Shown here: positions 1 through 7,832 of the stretch, in pieces
How positions within the stretch are numbered: the stretch's first letter is position 1
How the letters are laid out: each line of letters starts with the position of its first letter
Origin: Eubacterium aggregans
Lineage (GTDB): Bacteria; Bacillota; Clostridia; Eubacteriales; Eubacteriaceae
Assembly (NCBI RefSeq): GCF_900107815.1
Contig: NZ_FNRK01000011.1
Location: forward strand, 1 to 64,000
Direction of reading: 5' to 3'
Length of the DNA stretch: 64,000 bases
Translations under genes and position numbers: made by a program
Notes under the pieces: model-generated
Told to the model about the DNA's origin: nothing
Databases searched by the model: none
The model's input: the letters and a program-made list of their open reading frames with translations, nothing else

Positions 1-239
1 TTCTGTGCCTTAACGTGCTGGCGTAAGGTGATAAGCTCCTCGGTCAGTGACATGGCGCTTGTTGGCGTCTGTGAACCTGGCCCCAGGTCTAACTTACCGA
101 GTCGGCAGGATCTCATCCAAGAATACAATGTATTCTTGGGAATGCCGAGTTCCTTAGCTGCCTTAGACTGACCAATTTCTTTTCCCAGCTTCACGGCCTG
201 TATCTTATATTCTGGATCATATTGTCTATTCTTTGCCAT
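1..239 (-). CDS. IS3-family transposase OrfA, cut by window edge
   Basis: The reverse strand reads from an ATG at 239, behind an AGGAG-type ribosome site, and stays open to the window edge. The 79 visible residues begin MAKNRQYDPEYK and contain an IGQSKAAKELGIPKNTLYSW stretch, the helix-turn-helix of IS3/IS150-type OrfA proteins that bind the element's ends. A leucine-rich segment starts near the cut, as in the family. OrfB, the DDE catalytic part, would lie outside the window, so activity cannot be judged. Confidence 0.85.
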   Translation of the reverse strand, partial: MAKNRQYDPEYKIQAVKLGKEIGQSKAAKELGIPKNTLYSWMRSCRLGKLDLGPGSQTPTSAMSLTEELITLRQHVKAQ

Positions 240-267
240 TTTTTCGTCTCCTCCTGACTCTTTGATT

Positions 268-296
268 AGCTTAAATCCTTGTGAATCAGTTGTCAA
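268..296 (-). promoter_or_regulatory. Promoter of the IS3-type transposase
   Basis: On the minus strand a perfect TTGACA (291-296) is followed after 17 bases by TAAGCT (268-273). The start codon of the transposase is about 30 bases further on. The -10 box matches poorly. Confidence 0.4.
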
Positions 297-391
297 CTAA
301 AACTATACAATATCATCATTACTACTGTCTCCACGTGGAACGAACCGTTCGTTTTGATGTCTTGAGTGTAATTTTGCATATCTCCGTTTAA

Positions 392-487
392 GGGAATATG
401 TCCACAGCTTTTTTTGCATTTTACTCGTTCGCGGGAATATGTCCACAGTAAATTTCTCATTTTGACTGTTCACGGAAACATGTCAAC
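392..487. repeat. Three short direct repeats about 41 bp apart
   Basis: GGGAATATGTCCACAG occurs at 392-407 and 433-448, and the variant GGAAACATGTCAAC at 474-487, with spacings of 41 and 40 bp. The last copy touches the stop codon of the HNH gene. An inverted relative, GATATGTTCCC, lies at 1508-1518 on the other side of that gene. Regularly spaced terminal repeats are typical of IS21-type element ends, so this may be an IS relic. No istA or istB gene is visible. Confidence 0.5.
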
Positions 488-1408
488 TTATTCCATATCA
501 CCTTTACCTAAATTACACTTTGAGCATAGCGTCTGCAAATTCTCAACTACTGTTTCTCCACCTTTAGCCCAAGGAACAATATGGTCTACATGTAAATCCA
601 CAGATGGATCTTTTGCTGGAGACGCACCGCAAGCACAACATTTGAAATTATCTCTCTTCAACACTTTAAAACGCAACCGTGCATTTATATTTCTTGAAGT
701 CCTGTGCTCTTTCTTTTTAAGAGGTTTTTCTACACTAATAGTTTTAGAAATATTGTCCTGATCATTTATTTTATTTTCCTTTATTTCTTCTTCATTAATT
801 TCCTCTGAACTATCTAAATTGATATATTCAACAAAGGCTTCTAATGCTTTTCTCCAACTGCCAAATCTTCGTTTGTATGTATCAAGAGAATATTTTGATA
901 TATTCCCCTTCGTTATATCAGTTGATGTTGGTTGCCTTCCTAATTTTGTCCAGATACGCTCCAATTCATTAAAAAGTGTTTGTTCATCAATTCTTCTTCT
1001 AGCCAAACCCGTTGGTTGAAGTCCTGCTGACAATAATGCTTTGTCCCAAGTTTTAAATCTTGAAAAGACATGTTCAGCTGCGTATTTCCCATACTGTTTA
1101 TAATCATCGTATAGTACGGTATCCTTATTAAGTTGTTTCGCTATCCGCTGCAAATCAGCATAATAATCTTCATTTTTTATTTGCTTCAACTCAGATCTTG
1201 TTCTTTCGTTTCGTAACCCCGATTTCGACAATGCATTTTTCCATGTTCCAAAATGACCTTGTATTGCAGTCTGTGAATATTTTCCATATTTCTTATAGGT
1301 AGAAATAGAAATATAGTCTTTGCTCAATTCTTTTGCAACACGCTTAATATCTTCTATGATTTCTTCGTCAGTTAATTCACTTCTATACTCATTTAATTCA
1401 AATTTCAT
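488..1408 (-). CDS. HNH endonuclease with homing-endonuclease-associated repeats
   Basis: A 306-residue protein. Residues about 10-190 hold three copies of a 50-60 residue repeat with the pattern hydrophobic-KELxKD...YxKYGKYS...FGTWKNALSKSGL, as in the DNA-binding repeats associated with HNH homing enzymes. The C-terminal 55 residues are an HNH nuclease: two CxxC zinc pairs (CCAC and CSKC) around DLHVDHIVPWAKGG. The gene is markedly AT-rich compared with the rRNA methyltransferase next to it and lies between repeats and an IS gene, so horizontal acquisition is likely. Whether it is a free-standing homing enzyme or part of another mobile unit is open. Confidence 0.85.
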   Translation of the reverse strand: MKFELNEYRSELTDEEIIEDIKRVAKELSKDYISISTYKKYGKYSQTAIQGHFGTWKNALSKSGLRNERTRSELKQIKNEDYYADLQRIAKQLNKDTVLYDDYKQYGKYAAEHVFSRFKTWDKALLSAGLQPTGLARRRIDEQTLFNELERIWTKLGRQPTSTDITKGNISKYSLDTYKRRFGSWRKALEAFVEYINLDSSEEINEEEIKENKINDQDNISKTISVEKPLKKKEHRTSRNINARLRFKVLKRDNFKCCACGASPAKDPSVDLHVDHIVPWAKGGETVVENLQTLCSKCNLGKGDME

Positions 1409-1592
1409 TTTCTCACCTACTTTTACATTGTTATCTATTTTATCTTCTCAACATATCAAATTCATCTATCCTGTCCACTCAACCATATTTACATTTTAAT
1501 TTGTCTTGATATGTTCCCACAAACGCAAAAACACACTTTAGGTCGGGTAGTTGATTTAGATGTTACTAAAAAACACAGTCTTTTCAAGGGTT

Positions 1593-2978
1593 CTAACGTG
1601 ACATCAATACGACCGTCTCCACGTGCACCGTCCCCGGAAACATATCCACACATCGCACCTTTTCCACCTGATACCCGGCCTGCACAAAGAAGGGCAGATC
1701 CCGGGCCAGAGAGCTGGCTTTACAGGAGACGTAAACAAAGGTGTCCGGAGCGAAGTCGATGATTTTAAAGATGGCCTTGGGATGGATGCCATCCCGGGGC
1801 GGATCGAGGATGATGACATCGGGGCGGTCGGTGAGCTCGGCCACCTTCTCCATAACATCCCCGGCGATGAAGGTGCAGTTTGTGATGCCATTGCGTTTGG
1901 TATTGGCTTCTGCGGCGGTTACGGCTTCCTCCACCAGCTCGATGCCCACGACTTTTTTAGCGACGGGTGCCATGATTTGGGCGATGGTGCCAGTGCCACA
2001 GTAGAGGTCGTAGAGAACCTCTGACGGAGTATCCCCAACGAATTCCCGCACCACGCTGTAGAGCTGCTCGGCCCCAAGGGTGTTAGTCTGGAAAAAGGAG
2101 AAGGTGGAAATTTCAAAATCCAGCCCCAGGATCCGGTCATGGAGGATATCCTGCCCGTAGAGGACTTTCATATCATCGGCCTTGACCACGTCGGCCACGC
2201 CATCGTTGAGGGTGTGGAGGATGCCGACGATGGTCCCGGTTAGAGGTAGTTCCAGCAATAGCGATGTGAAGGCCCCGGCATCCAGCTCGCCCTGGCTGGT
2301 GGTGACGAGGTTAATGAGGATTTCCCCGGTGGCTTTGCCCTTGCGCACGACGAGGTGGCGCAGGAAGCCTTCGTGACGTCGCTTATGGAAGTAGGTGGTA
2401 CTTCCCTCGGCGAACCACCCGGCCACGGCGGTTTGAATGCTGCCAAAGTCGCCATCGACAATGGTGCAGTGGGGTGTGGGCAGGATGTTGTAGAAGCTCC
2501 CCTTTTCATGGAGGCCCAGGAGCAGGGGGCCATCCGGGGCATCATCCCCGAAGGAGTATTCCATTTTATTGCGGTAGCCGCAGACCTCGGGGCTGGGGAC
2601 GATGGGTAGGGCATCGTAGCCGGTGATGCCAGCATCGGCCAGCAGGCCCATGACATAATCGTTCTTCATGGCCAGCTGATTTTCATAGGGCAGGTTCTGG
2701 AGGGAACAGCCGCCGCAGCGCCCAAAGTGGGGGCAAGCCGGCATAATTTCCTCCGGAGCTTTTTGCAGGACCTCCAGAATCCGGCCTTCAATCTTTTTAC
2801 TCCGTTTTTTCGTCACCATGATGCGTACCTTTTGGCCAGGAATGCCATCCTTGACCCAGCATTTCCGCATGTCGTCGCCGATGGGGACCAGGCCCCAAGC
2901 CTTACCAGGAAACACGGCCCCCTGGATTTTCATTTCGAAGTGATCACCTTTTTTCATCATATTATCTCTGCTTTCCAT
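1593..2978 (-). CDS. 23S rRNA (uracil-5-)-methyltransferase, RlmD/RlmCD family
   Basis: This 461-residue protein has the full plan of the family: an N-terminal TRAM-like RNA-binding domain (about residues 12-72), an iron-sulfur motif C-X5-C-X2-C (CPHFGRCGGC, near residue 82), and a C-terminal SAM methyltransferase domain with LYDLYCGTGTIAQ, the DPPRDG motif and the catalytic cysteine in YVSCKASSLARDL. The family uses SAM to make 5-methyluridine in 23S rRNA. Firmicute RlmCD modifies two sites, but the exact site cannot be read from sequence. Internal methionines at residues 7 and 8 are alternative starts. Confidence 0.92.
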   Translation of the reverse strand: MESRDNMMKKGDHFEMKIQGAVFPGKAWGLVPIGDDMRKCWVKDGIPGQKVRIMVTKKRSKKIEGRILEVLQKAPEEIMPACPHFGRCGGCSLQNLPYENQLAMKNDYVMGLLADAGITGYDALPIVPSPEVCGYRNKMEYSFGDDAPDGPLLLGLHEKGSFYNILPTPHCTIVDGDFGSIQTAVAGWFAEGSTTYFHKRRHEGFLRHLVVRKGKATGEILINLVTTSQGELDAGAFTSLLLELPLTGTIVGILHTLNDGVADVVKADDMKVLYGQDILHDRILGLDFEISTFSFFQTNTLGAEQLYSVVREFVGDTPSEVLYDLYCGTGTIAQIMAPVAKKVVGIELVEEAVTAAEANTKRNGITNCTFIAGDVMEKVAELTDRPDVIILDPPRDGIHPKAIFKIIDFAPDTFVYVSCKASSLARDLPFFVQAGYQVEKVRCVDMFPGTVHVETVVLMSR

Positions 2979-3064
2979 TGGGATTTTTATCCATTATTGT
3001 TTTAATGATGCCATTGTAACATAAAACCGTGTGAAGGTCGGTAGTGGAAGAGCCAGACAAGATA

Positions 3065-3096
3065 AAAAACGGCCTGGATTCTAAGAATCCAGGCCG
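3065..3096 (-). terminator. Rho-independent terminator of the metallophosphoesterase gene
   Basis: The arms GGCCTGGATTCT and AGAATCCAGGCC (3071-3095) form a near-perfect hairpin. Read on the minus strand it is followed by a run of six T. It lies 35 bases past the stop at 3131. Confidence 0.85.
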
Positions 3097-3130
3097 CTGC
3101 TGATGAAAATCGGTATGAGCCCTCCCCATC

Positions 3131-4336
3131 TCAGAGCTGTTTGGTGATGATCTGCAAAGAACCATCCGCCTGATAGCTGTATAGCGCCACGATATCTGTA
3201 TCCTCGGAAGTGATGACGGCAAAGATACAGGTGGCATCGGGATCATCCAGGTTATGATCGATCCAGGTTCCGGAATTGATATAGGTTTTTCCCATATCTG
3301 TTTTGCAATATCCCGGAATATGCGTATGGCCGAACACGACCACTTCGACCTGTTCATCTGGATTTTCTAAGTACTCTTCCACAGCTTTTTGGGTATAGTA
3401 GGATGAATCAAGGGTTCCCGAAGCGGCTTCAATAAAGCTGTTCGGTCGCTTCACATCATTTAATTTCTGACGCTCGTCCCAGGTGCGCTGGATGTTTTTA
3501 AAGAGAACCGGCGCAGAAATGGTTCCATCCTCCTGCTGAGCCGGATAAAAATCCAGATAGGAATAGGCATCATCAAAGCCGCCGATGTGCATATCAAAGA
3601 TTTTATCCTGTAAATCCACCTTAGGGGTACAACGTTCCGATACGCCTTTTAAAATGGAATAGTAGAGATAGGCACCGTATTGATCCACATCCGAGGGATC
3701 CGGGACCTGGGTAATGACCGGAAGATCCTTTTCGACCTTGGGATAGCCTTCCAGATAGGCAGTGGCACCATAGCGGGCATAGAAATAGCCCATGGGCAAG
3801 ATGGTTTCATCATTCCCGCAGAGTTCCCGATTGGTCAGGGTGTCCGGTGCACTGAAGGCATCGTACCGGTGGCCGTGTTCAATGACGATTTCCTTCCGCT
3901 TGCCCGTATAATATCGGCCTAATCCCTGCTTTTCATGGATTTGCACGATGCCGGGCAATAGCTCATCCAAAAGTTCTGGCTTCATGGTCAAATCGTGGTT
4001 CCCTGCGACATAGACCACCGTCATGTCACTTTGAATGAGGTGGTTGAGGGCATCCATCACAGCCTGATTATTCGCCGCAACATCACGATAGAACTGGTCT
4101 TCATCGGTATAGCTGGGGTAATAAACCGGAAGGAACCACGCATCCAGGAAATCACCAGCGATGACGAGTTCTTTGACATCGTCGGTTTTTTCCAACCGCT
4201 GCAGGAATTCAACGAGGAGGGCACGATTCTTTTGGGTTTCTGTATAGCGATCATCCACACCTAAGTGCAGATCACTGATAACGACAGTTTTATCCCGCTG
4301 AGGATTTGCAGCCCACATCGATTGATGGTTTATCAT
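3131..4336 (-). CDS. Calcineurin-like metallophosphoesterase
   Basis: A 401-residue cytosolic protein with the binuclear-metal motifs in order: SDLHLG (residues 21-26), GDFLDAW (about 61), GNHD (about 113), EHGHRYD (about 153) and FGHTHIPG near residue 337. These fix the fold and metal-dependent phosphoester hydrolysis, but the substrate is unknown. A relative of the same length and order is encoded at 42685-43872. The gene is followed by its own terminator, and an unusual structured RNA region lies upstream of the start. Confidence 0.85.
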   Translation of the reverse strand: MINHQSMWAANPQRDKTVVISDLHLGVDDRYTETQKNRALLVEFLQRLEKTDDVKELVIAGDFLDAWFLPVYYPSYTDEDQFYRDVAANNQAVMDALNHLIQSDMTVVYVAGNHDLTMKPELLDELLPGIVQIHEKQGLGRYYTGKRKEIVIEHGHRYDAFSAPDTLTNRELCGNDETILPMGYFYARYGATAYLEGYPKVEKDLPVITQVPDPSDVDQYGAYLYYSILKGVSERCTPKVDLQDKIFDMHIGGFDDAYSYLDFYPAQQEDGTISAPVLFKNIQRTWDERQKLNDVKRPNSFIEAASGTLDSSYYTQKAVEEYLENPDEQVEVVVFGHTHIPGYCKTDMGKTYINSGTWIDHNLDDPDATCIFAVITSEDTDIVALYSYQADGSLQIITKQL

Positions 4337-4423
4337 AGGATTCTCCTTTGCTTTTTCTTTTCATCCTTAAAACGCTGGTCTGACACACTCACGAAATCAA
4401 ATTTAAATCAATGAGGGCAAATC

Positions 4424-4699
4424 GAAAAAAGCTACCAAAAGAATGAACCTTGGTAGCCTTGAAATGATGACAGTATTTGGAAATGCAGGCCGGAAACGGT
4501 GAAGCGTGCGGCGCGTAATTCGGGGGATACGTCGTGCTTTTAAAGGCATAGCGCTTATGAACCAAAGCATCGTCGTATTTCGCCGTTTTCTCCTAACCCG
4601 TATTTCATAATTCCAATCACGGTCACTGCTCCGCCCATCGTTCAGATGTATAAATCGCTACGGCGTCAACATTACCAATACGATGGTTCTTTGGAATCT
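4424..4699 (-). ncRNA. Candidate structured RNA or leader of the metallophosphoesterase gene
   Basis: On the minus strand a strong promoter (4706-4734) would start a transcript near 4699 that ends at a hairpin (GCTACCAA 4431-4438 with TTGGTAGC 4450-4457) followed by TTTTTT, about 275 nt later. No ORF fills it. The middle folds into a long imperfect hairpin: ATACGACGATGCTTT pairs with AAAGCACGACGTAT around an inner CATA/TATG loop, with CGGCG/CGCCG outside. The 5' end (CCAAAGAACC) can also pair with the terminator arm. I found no T-box, tmRNA, SRP or RNase P signature. It is either an independent small RNA or an attenuating leader, since a gene starts 95 nt downstream. Confidence 0.5.
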
Positions 4700-4705
4700 A
4701 TACAA

Positions 4706-4734
4706 ATATTAGCACTAATTTTTAATGATTTCAA
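4706..4734 (-). promoter_or_regulatory. Promoter of the candidate RNA
   Basis: TTGAAA (4729-4734, minus sense) and TAATAT (4706-4711) are separated by exactly 17 bases. This is the best sigma-70-type match in the 600-base gap between the phosphoesterase gene and eutS. Confidence 0.6.
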
Positions 4735-4932
4735 TAGAGTCACCGTTACAATTCTGTCCTAAACGGCTACTATTTTGTTTTTTTTGACAAAGTACAAAAA
4801 TTGTCATAAACCGTAAAGGAAACGCAAGATTTTGCTGTCAGCACCCCATAAATTCCATGGCATCCCCTTCCTTTTTCGTGATATAGTCAATATAGAGGTT
4901 TTTCCTCTTCTGGAGATGAAGGAGGCGTTCAT

Positions 4933-5313
4933 ATGGACATGAACAATATTTTAGGCTCGAATGAGGGCAAATTACGGATTATCCAGGAAACCGTGCCTGG
5001 TAAACAGGTTACCCTGGCCCATATCATCGCTGGTCCTGCGGCCATCGTATATCAGAAACTGGGGCTAAACCCCGCCATTGATTATTCCCAGGCGGCCATT
5101 GGCATCTTAAGCATGACACCACCGGAAATCGCTGTGATTGCTGGTGATATGGCCACCAAAACCGCAGCCATCGACATTGGATTTATTGACCGTTTCAGCG
5201 GTACCCTTATTTTTACTGGCCGGATTTCTGATGTTAACTCTGCCGTTAAGGCAATTCTAAATTATTTAAAAACAACCCTCGGGTTTACGGTGTGCGATAT
5301 TACTAAAACCTGA
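4933..5313 (+). CDS. eutS: Bacterial microcompartment shell protein, EutS/PduU family
   Basis: A 126-residue protein of typical EutS length. Recognisable stretches are RIIQETVPGKQVTLAHIIAG near the N-terminus, AIGILSMTPPE and IAGDMATKTA in the middle, and DIGFIDRFSGTLIFTG, ending in the family's CDITKT. EutS is the circularly permuted BMC hexamer protein of ethanolamine-type compartments. The start is set by GGAGG eight bases upstream. Only eutP follows, and no ethanolamine lyase, other shell or ANTAR gene is in the window, so its compartment must be encoded elsewhere or be lost. Confidence 0.9.
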   Translation: MDMNNILGSNEGKLRIIQETVPGKQVTLAHIIAGPAAIVYQKLGLNPAIDYSQAAIGILSMTPPEIAVIAGDMATKTAAIDIGFIDRFSGTLIFTGRISDVNSAVKAILNYLKTTLGFTVCDITKT

Positions 5314-5340
5314 TTTTTTACATTCTAAGAAGGCAGACCT

Positions 5341-5916
5341 ATGAAGAAAATGGTACTCATCGGCCGCAGCGAATGCGGTAAGACGACCCTGAAGCAGGCA
5401 CTGAAGGGCAAGAAGATTCAATACGAAAAAACCCAATATATCAATTACTTTGATGTCATTATCGATACTCCTGGGGAATATGCTGAAAATGCCAGCTTGG
5501 CCCGGGCCTTGGCTCTTTATGCCTATGAATCGGATGTGGTGGCCCTGCTGATTTCTGCCACAGAGCCTTATTCCCTGTACCCACCCGCCATCGATGGGGT
5601 CAGTACCCGACCAATTATCGGCATCGTGACCCAGATTGATTCTCCCTATGCCAATACAGAGCAGGCCATTCGCTGGCTGGAGCTCACTGGGGCCAATCCT
5701 ATTTTTCCCATTAGCTCTTATACGGGTGAAGGCCTCTGGGATTTACTCACCTACCTCCGGGAGCCAGGGGATGAATTTCCCTTTACCAGGGAGGAACTGG
5801 AAACCCCACGGGAGGTGCTGTCCACCAAGTACGAGCCGCCGGCAATTGGTGAGGCCATTGAGGATATTTCCGATGAATCCAGCTTTTTAGATATTAATGA
5901 TCGCATGATTATTTAG
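5341..5916 (+). CDS. eutP: EutP/PduV family small GTPase-like protein
   Basis: A 191-residue protein with a P-loop at the extreme N-terminus (GRSECGKTT, residues 7-15), a DTPGEY switch motif near residue 41 and a TQID base-recognition motif near residue 98, as in EutP/PduV. The family accompanies ethanolamine or propanediol compartments and is thought to help place them or to act as an acetate kinase-like enzyme. Its role here is not settled. It lies 27 bases after eutS with its own AGAAGG-type ribosome site and is followed by a terminator, so the pair forms a complete two-gene operon. The acidic tail beyond residue 150 is poorly conserved. Confidence 0.85.
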   Translation: MKKMVLIGRSECGKTTLKQALKGKKIQYEKTQYINYFDVIIDTPGEYAENASLARALALYAYESDVVALLISATEPYSLYPPAIDGVSTRPIIGIVTQIDSPYANTEQAIRWLELTGANPIFPISSYTGEGLWDLLTYLREPGDEFPFTREELETPREVLSTKYEPPAIGEAIEDISDESSFLDINDRMII

Positions 5917-5930
5917 AGATCACCCTATGA

Positions 5931-5972
5931 AGTCATCCATCCGTCAGGATTGGGATGGCTTTTTTATTTTTT
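5931..5972 (+). terminator. Terminator of the eutS-eutP operon
   Basis: AGTCATCC (5931-5938) pairs with GGATGGCT (5953-5960), with one G-T pair, and is followed by TTTTTATTTTTT. Confidence 0.75.
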
Positions 5973-5991
5973 CACTATTTCCAAAAATTAC

Positions 5992-6060
5992 TTGACCTGT
6001 CGTAGTAATCAGTTTATACTAAAATTACTCCGACAGACATAGTATATCCCTCGGAGTAAT
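5992..6060 (+). promoter_or_regulatory. padR promoter with perfect inverted-repeat operator
   Basis: TTGACC (5992-5997) and TATACT (6015-6020) are 17 bases apart. Just downstream a perfect 10-bp inverted repeat, ATTACTCCGA (6024-6033) and TCGGAGTAAT (6051-6060), covers the likely transcription start. PadR regulators commonly repress their own operon, so this is the probable binding site. Confidence 0.65.
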
Positions 6061-6077
6061 GTCAGGAGGATGAGATT

Positions 6078-6416
6078 ATGATCGGAAGCGATGTGATCCG
6101 CGGATATAACGATACAATCATCCTGTATCTGCTCTGCAAGGGCGACTCTTATGGTTACGCTATCTCAAAGGAAATCCGAACCCGGACAGCGGGCGCCTAC
6201 GTCATTAAGGAGACAACGCTGTACTCTGCCTTCAATCGATTGGAAAAGAACGGCTATATCGAATCTTATCCCGGCGGGGAGACCCAGGGTAAGCGCCGAA
6301 CGTATTACCATATCACAGAAGCGGGGCGGCACTATTACCAGGAGAAATGCGACGAGTGGAGCATCACAAAGGATGTTGTCGAGAAATTTATCATGTATTC
6401 ATCATGTGAGGTATGA
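6078..6416 (+). CDS. PadR family transcriptional regulator
   Basis: A 112-residue regulator with the PadR winged helix: IILYLLCKGDSYGYAISKEI near the N-terminus, the TTLYSAFNRLEKNGYI recognition helix (about residues 46-61) and a wing with GKRRTYYHIT. GGAGG lies just upstream of the ATG. The next gene, for a membrane protein with a DUF1700/HAAS-like N-terminal domain, starts 4 bases after the stop. This is the usual pairing of PadR with such proteins, so the two probably sense and answer an envelope or ligand signal together. Confidence 0.88.
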   Translation: MIGSDVIRGYNDTIILYLLCKGDSYGYAISKEIRTRTAGAYVIKETTLYSAFNRLEKNGYIESYPGGETQGKRRTYYHITEAGRHYYQEKCDEWSITKDVVEKFIMYSSCEV

Positions 6417-6420
6417 AGAA

Positions 6421-7437
6421 GTGGAAACCTTATTAAACTATTTGGATAATTTGTTTGTAAGCCTGCCCGATACCGAGGATGTTCGGCGGGCCAAGGCAGA
6501 CCTCCAGGATTCCATGGAGGAACGCTATAACGAGCTCAAGGCTGCCGGAAAAAGCGAAAACGAGGCCATTGGCACGGTGATTTCAGAGTTTGGCAATATC
6601 GATGAGCTGAAACAACTCTTTGCTCCGGAGCCAGAGCCAAAGCCAGAACCCGAATCTCCCTTCGAAGCTCAGAAGGAAAAACCTGACCCCCAACCGACTC
6701 CGGAAACACCACCGGAGGATGGACCCGTGGTGGATATTGCCATGGCGGATGAATACCTGGAAGTTTCCCGGAAGACGGATATGATGGTGGGCATGGGTGT
6801 CTTTTTATGCATCGTATCCCCAGCCCTTTTGATTTTGATGGCTACCCTGATGCCCACAGATTTAGGTGGAATCCTTGGACTGATTCCTCTCTTCATTGGG
6901 GTAGCCATCGGAGTCGCTCTGTTCATCTTTGCAGATCATCTGAAGGAGCCCTATAAATATCTCAATTCAGCTTTCATCCCAGACCCTGAGATGATTACCT
7001 GGGTGGTGGAGAAGAAGGCCGAGGAATCCGGCGGGTTTACCCTTGGTCTGACCAGTGGCATCTGCCTTTGTGTCCTCAGTCCCTTGGCCGTCATCCTTCC
7101 ATCCGTCACAGAAAATGATTTGCTGATGGAACTGGGGGTGGTCCTTCTTTTGCTGCTGGTTGCAGCAGGGGTCTTCCTCATCATTGTCTTTGGCAGTCAA
7201 CGGGGCCATTACGGCAAACTGGTCCAGGATGCAGATTATTACAACTGTGCCGCTGATCCAACACCAAAAGCCCAAGAAACTGCCCGGGAGAAATCCTTTA
7301 AAGGGATGTACTGGCCCATCGTCACGGTCCTTTATCTGGGCTCCAGCTTTCTGAGCGGAAACTGGGGAAGCAGCTGGATCATCTGGCCACTAGCGGCCAT
7401 TTTGTACAAAGTCATTCGAAATATGTTTTTAAAATAG
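6421..7437 (+). CDS. DUF1700/HAAS-type membrane protein, partner of PadR
   Basis: The reading frame starts best at the GTG at 6421, behind a GAGGT sequence and directly after padR, giving 338 residues. The first 65 residues (LLNYLDNLFVSLPDTEDVRRAK...EEAIG-type pattern) resemble the helical HAAS/DUF1700 domain encoded beside PadR genes. A proline- and glutamate-rich linker (about residues 66-105) follows, then about five or six hydrophobic membrane segments in two blocks. No catalytic motif was seen. Family knowledge suggests a signalling or regulatory partner of PadR, but the function is not established. Confidence 0.7.
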   Translation: METLLNYLDNLFVSLPDTEDVRRAKADLQDSMEERYNELKAAGKSENEAIGTVISEFGNIDELKQLFAPEPEPKPEPESPFEAQKEKPDPQPTPETPPEDGPVVDIAMADEYLEVSRKTDMMVGMGVFLCIVSPALLILMATLMPTDLGGILGLIPLFIGVAIGVALFIFADHLKEPYKYLNSAFIPDPEMITWVVEKKAEESGGFTLGLTSGICLCVLSPLAVILPSVTENDLLMELGVVLLLLLVAAGVFLIIVFGSQRGHYGKLVQDADYYNCAADPTPKAQETAREKSFKGMYWPIVTVLYLGSSFLSGNWGSSWIIWPLAAILYKVIRNMFLK

Positions 7438-7441
7438 CGAT

Positions 7442-7480
7442 AAAAAAAGCCGTACACCCCATGGGCATACGGCTTTTTTA
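7442..7480. terminator. Bidirectional terminator
   Basis: AAGCCGTA and TACGGCTT form a hairpin flanked by A and T runs on both sides. It can end the padR operon on the plus strand and the ferredoxin gene on the minus strand. Confidence 0.85.
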
Positions 7481-7497
7481 TCATATTTCGGTTTTGA

Positions 7498-7668
7498 TTA
7501 GTCGTCTAAAACGATTGCATCAACCGGGCATTGATCAGCGCAAGCGCCGCATTCTGTACAGGTATCTTCATCGATTTCGTAGATGGAACCTTCAGAAATT
7601 GCTTCTACTGGGCACTGTTCTGCACAGGAACCGCAAGCGATACATTCATCAGTAATTTTGTAAGCCAT
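7498..7668 (-). CDS. 2[4Fe-4S] ferredoxin
   Basis: A short reading frame of 56 residues beginning MAYKITDECIACGSCAEQCP. It holds two classical clusters, CIACGSCAEQCP and CTECGACADQCP, the clostridial 2[4Fe-4S] ferredoxin pattern. It would be a low-potential electron carrier for hydrogenase, pyruvate:ferredoxin oxidoreductase and similar enzymes. GGAG lies 8 bases before the ATG, and a good promoter and a terminator bracket the gene, so it is a single-gene transcript. Confidence 0.95.
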   Translation of the reverse strand: MAYKITDECIACGSCAEQCPVEAISEGSIYEIDEDTCTECGACADQCPVDAIVLDD

Positions 7669-7701
7669 TGGAAACACTCCTTTCAGTAACGATTTGATTT
7701 T

Positions 7702-7729
7702 ATTATATCCTATGTACTCAGTAAATCAA
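7702..7729 (-). promoter_or_regulatory. Ferredoxin promoter
   Basis: Minus-strand TTGATT (7724-7729) and a consensus TATAAT (7702-7707) with a 16-base spacer, about 35 bases before the ferredoxin start. Confidence 0.65.
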
Positions 7730-7792
7730 GAAATAATTTTATCTTTTTATACTTTTTAATATCAATGTGAAAGCGCAAAAATTTATCAGCTA

Positions 7793-7801
7793 TGCTATAA
7801 T
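7793..7801 (+). promoter_or_regulatory. Extended -10 promoter of the two-component operon
   Basis: TGCTATAAT is an extended -10 element 32 bases before the response-regulator ATG. No clear -35 box is present. Confidence 0.5.
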
Positions 7802-7832
7802 GAAAGTATAACATTTGATCTGAGGTAACGCT

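Noticed and set aside
1636-1650. A further GGAAACATATCCACA repeat copy
   Set aside because: It lies inside the rRNA methyltransferase coding sequence and is explained by conserved protein residues, so the likeness to the repeats at 392-487 is probably chance.
1604-2656. Several overlapping open frames opposite or across the rRNA methyltransferase gene
   Set aside because: They have no ribosome sites or domain features and are explained by the GC-rich coding sequence of the real gene. The same applies to similar frames over the hyd, thi and mod genes.
4424-4734. T-box, tmRNA, SRP RNA or RNase P RNA
   Set aside because: The signature sequences of these RNAs are absent as far as I can read, so no such name was given.
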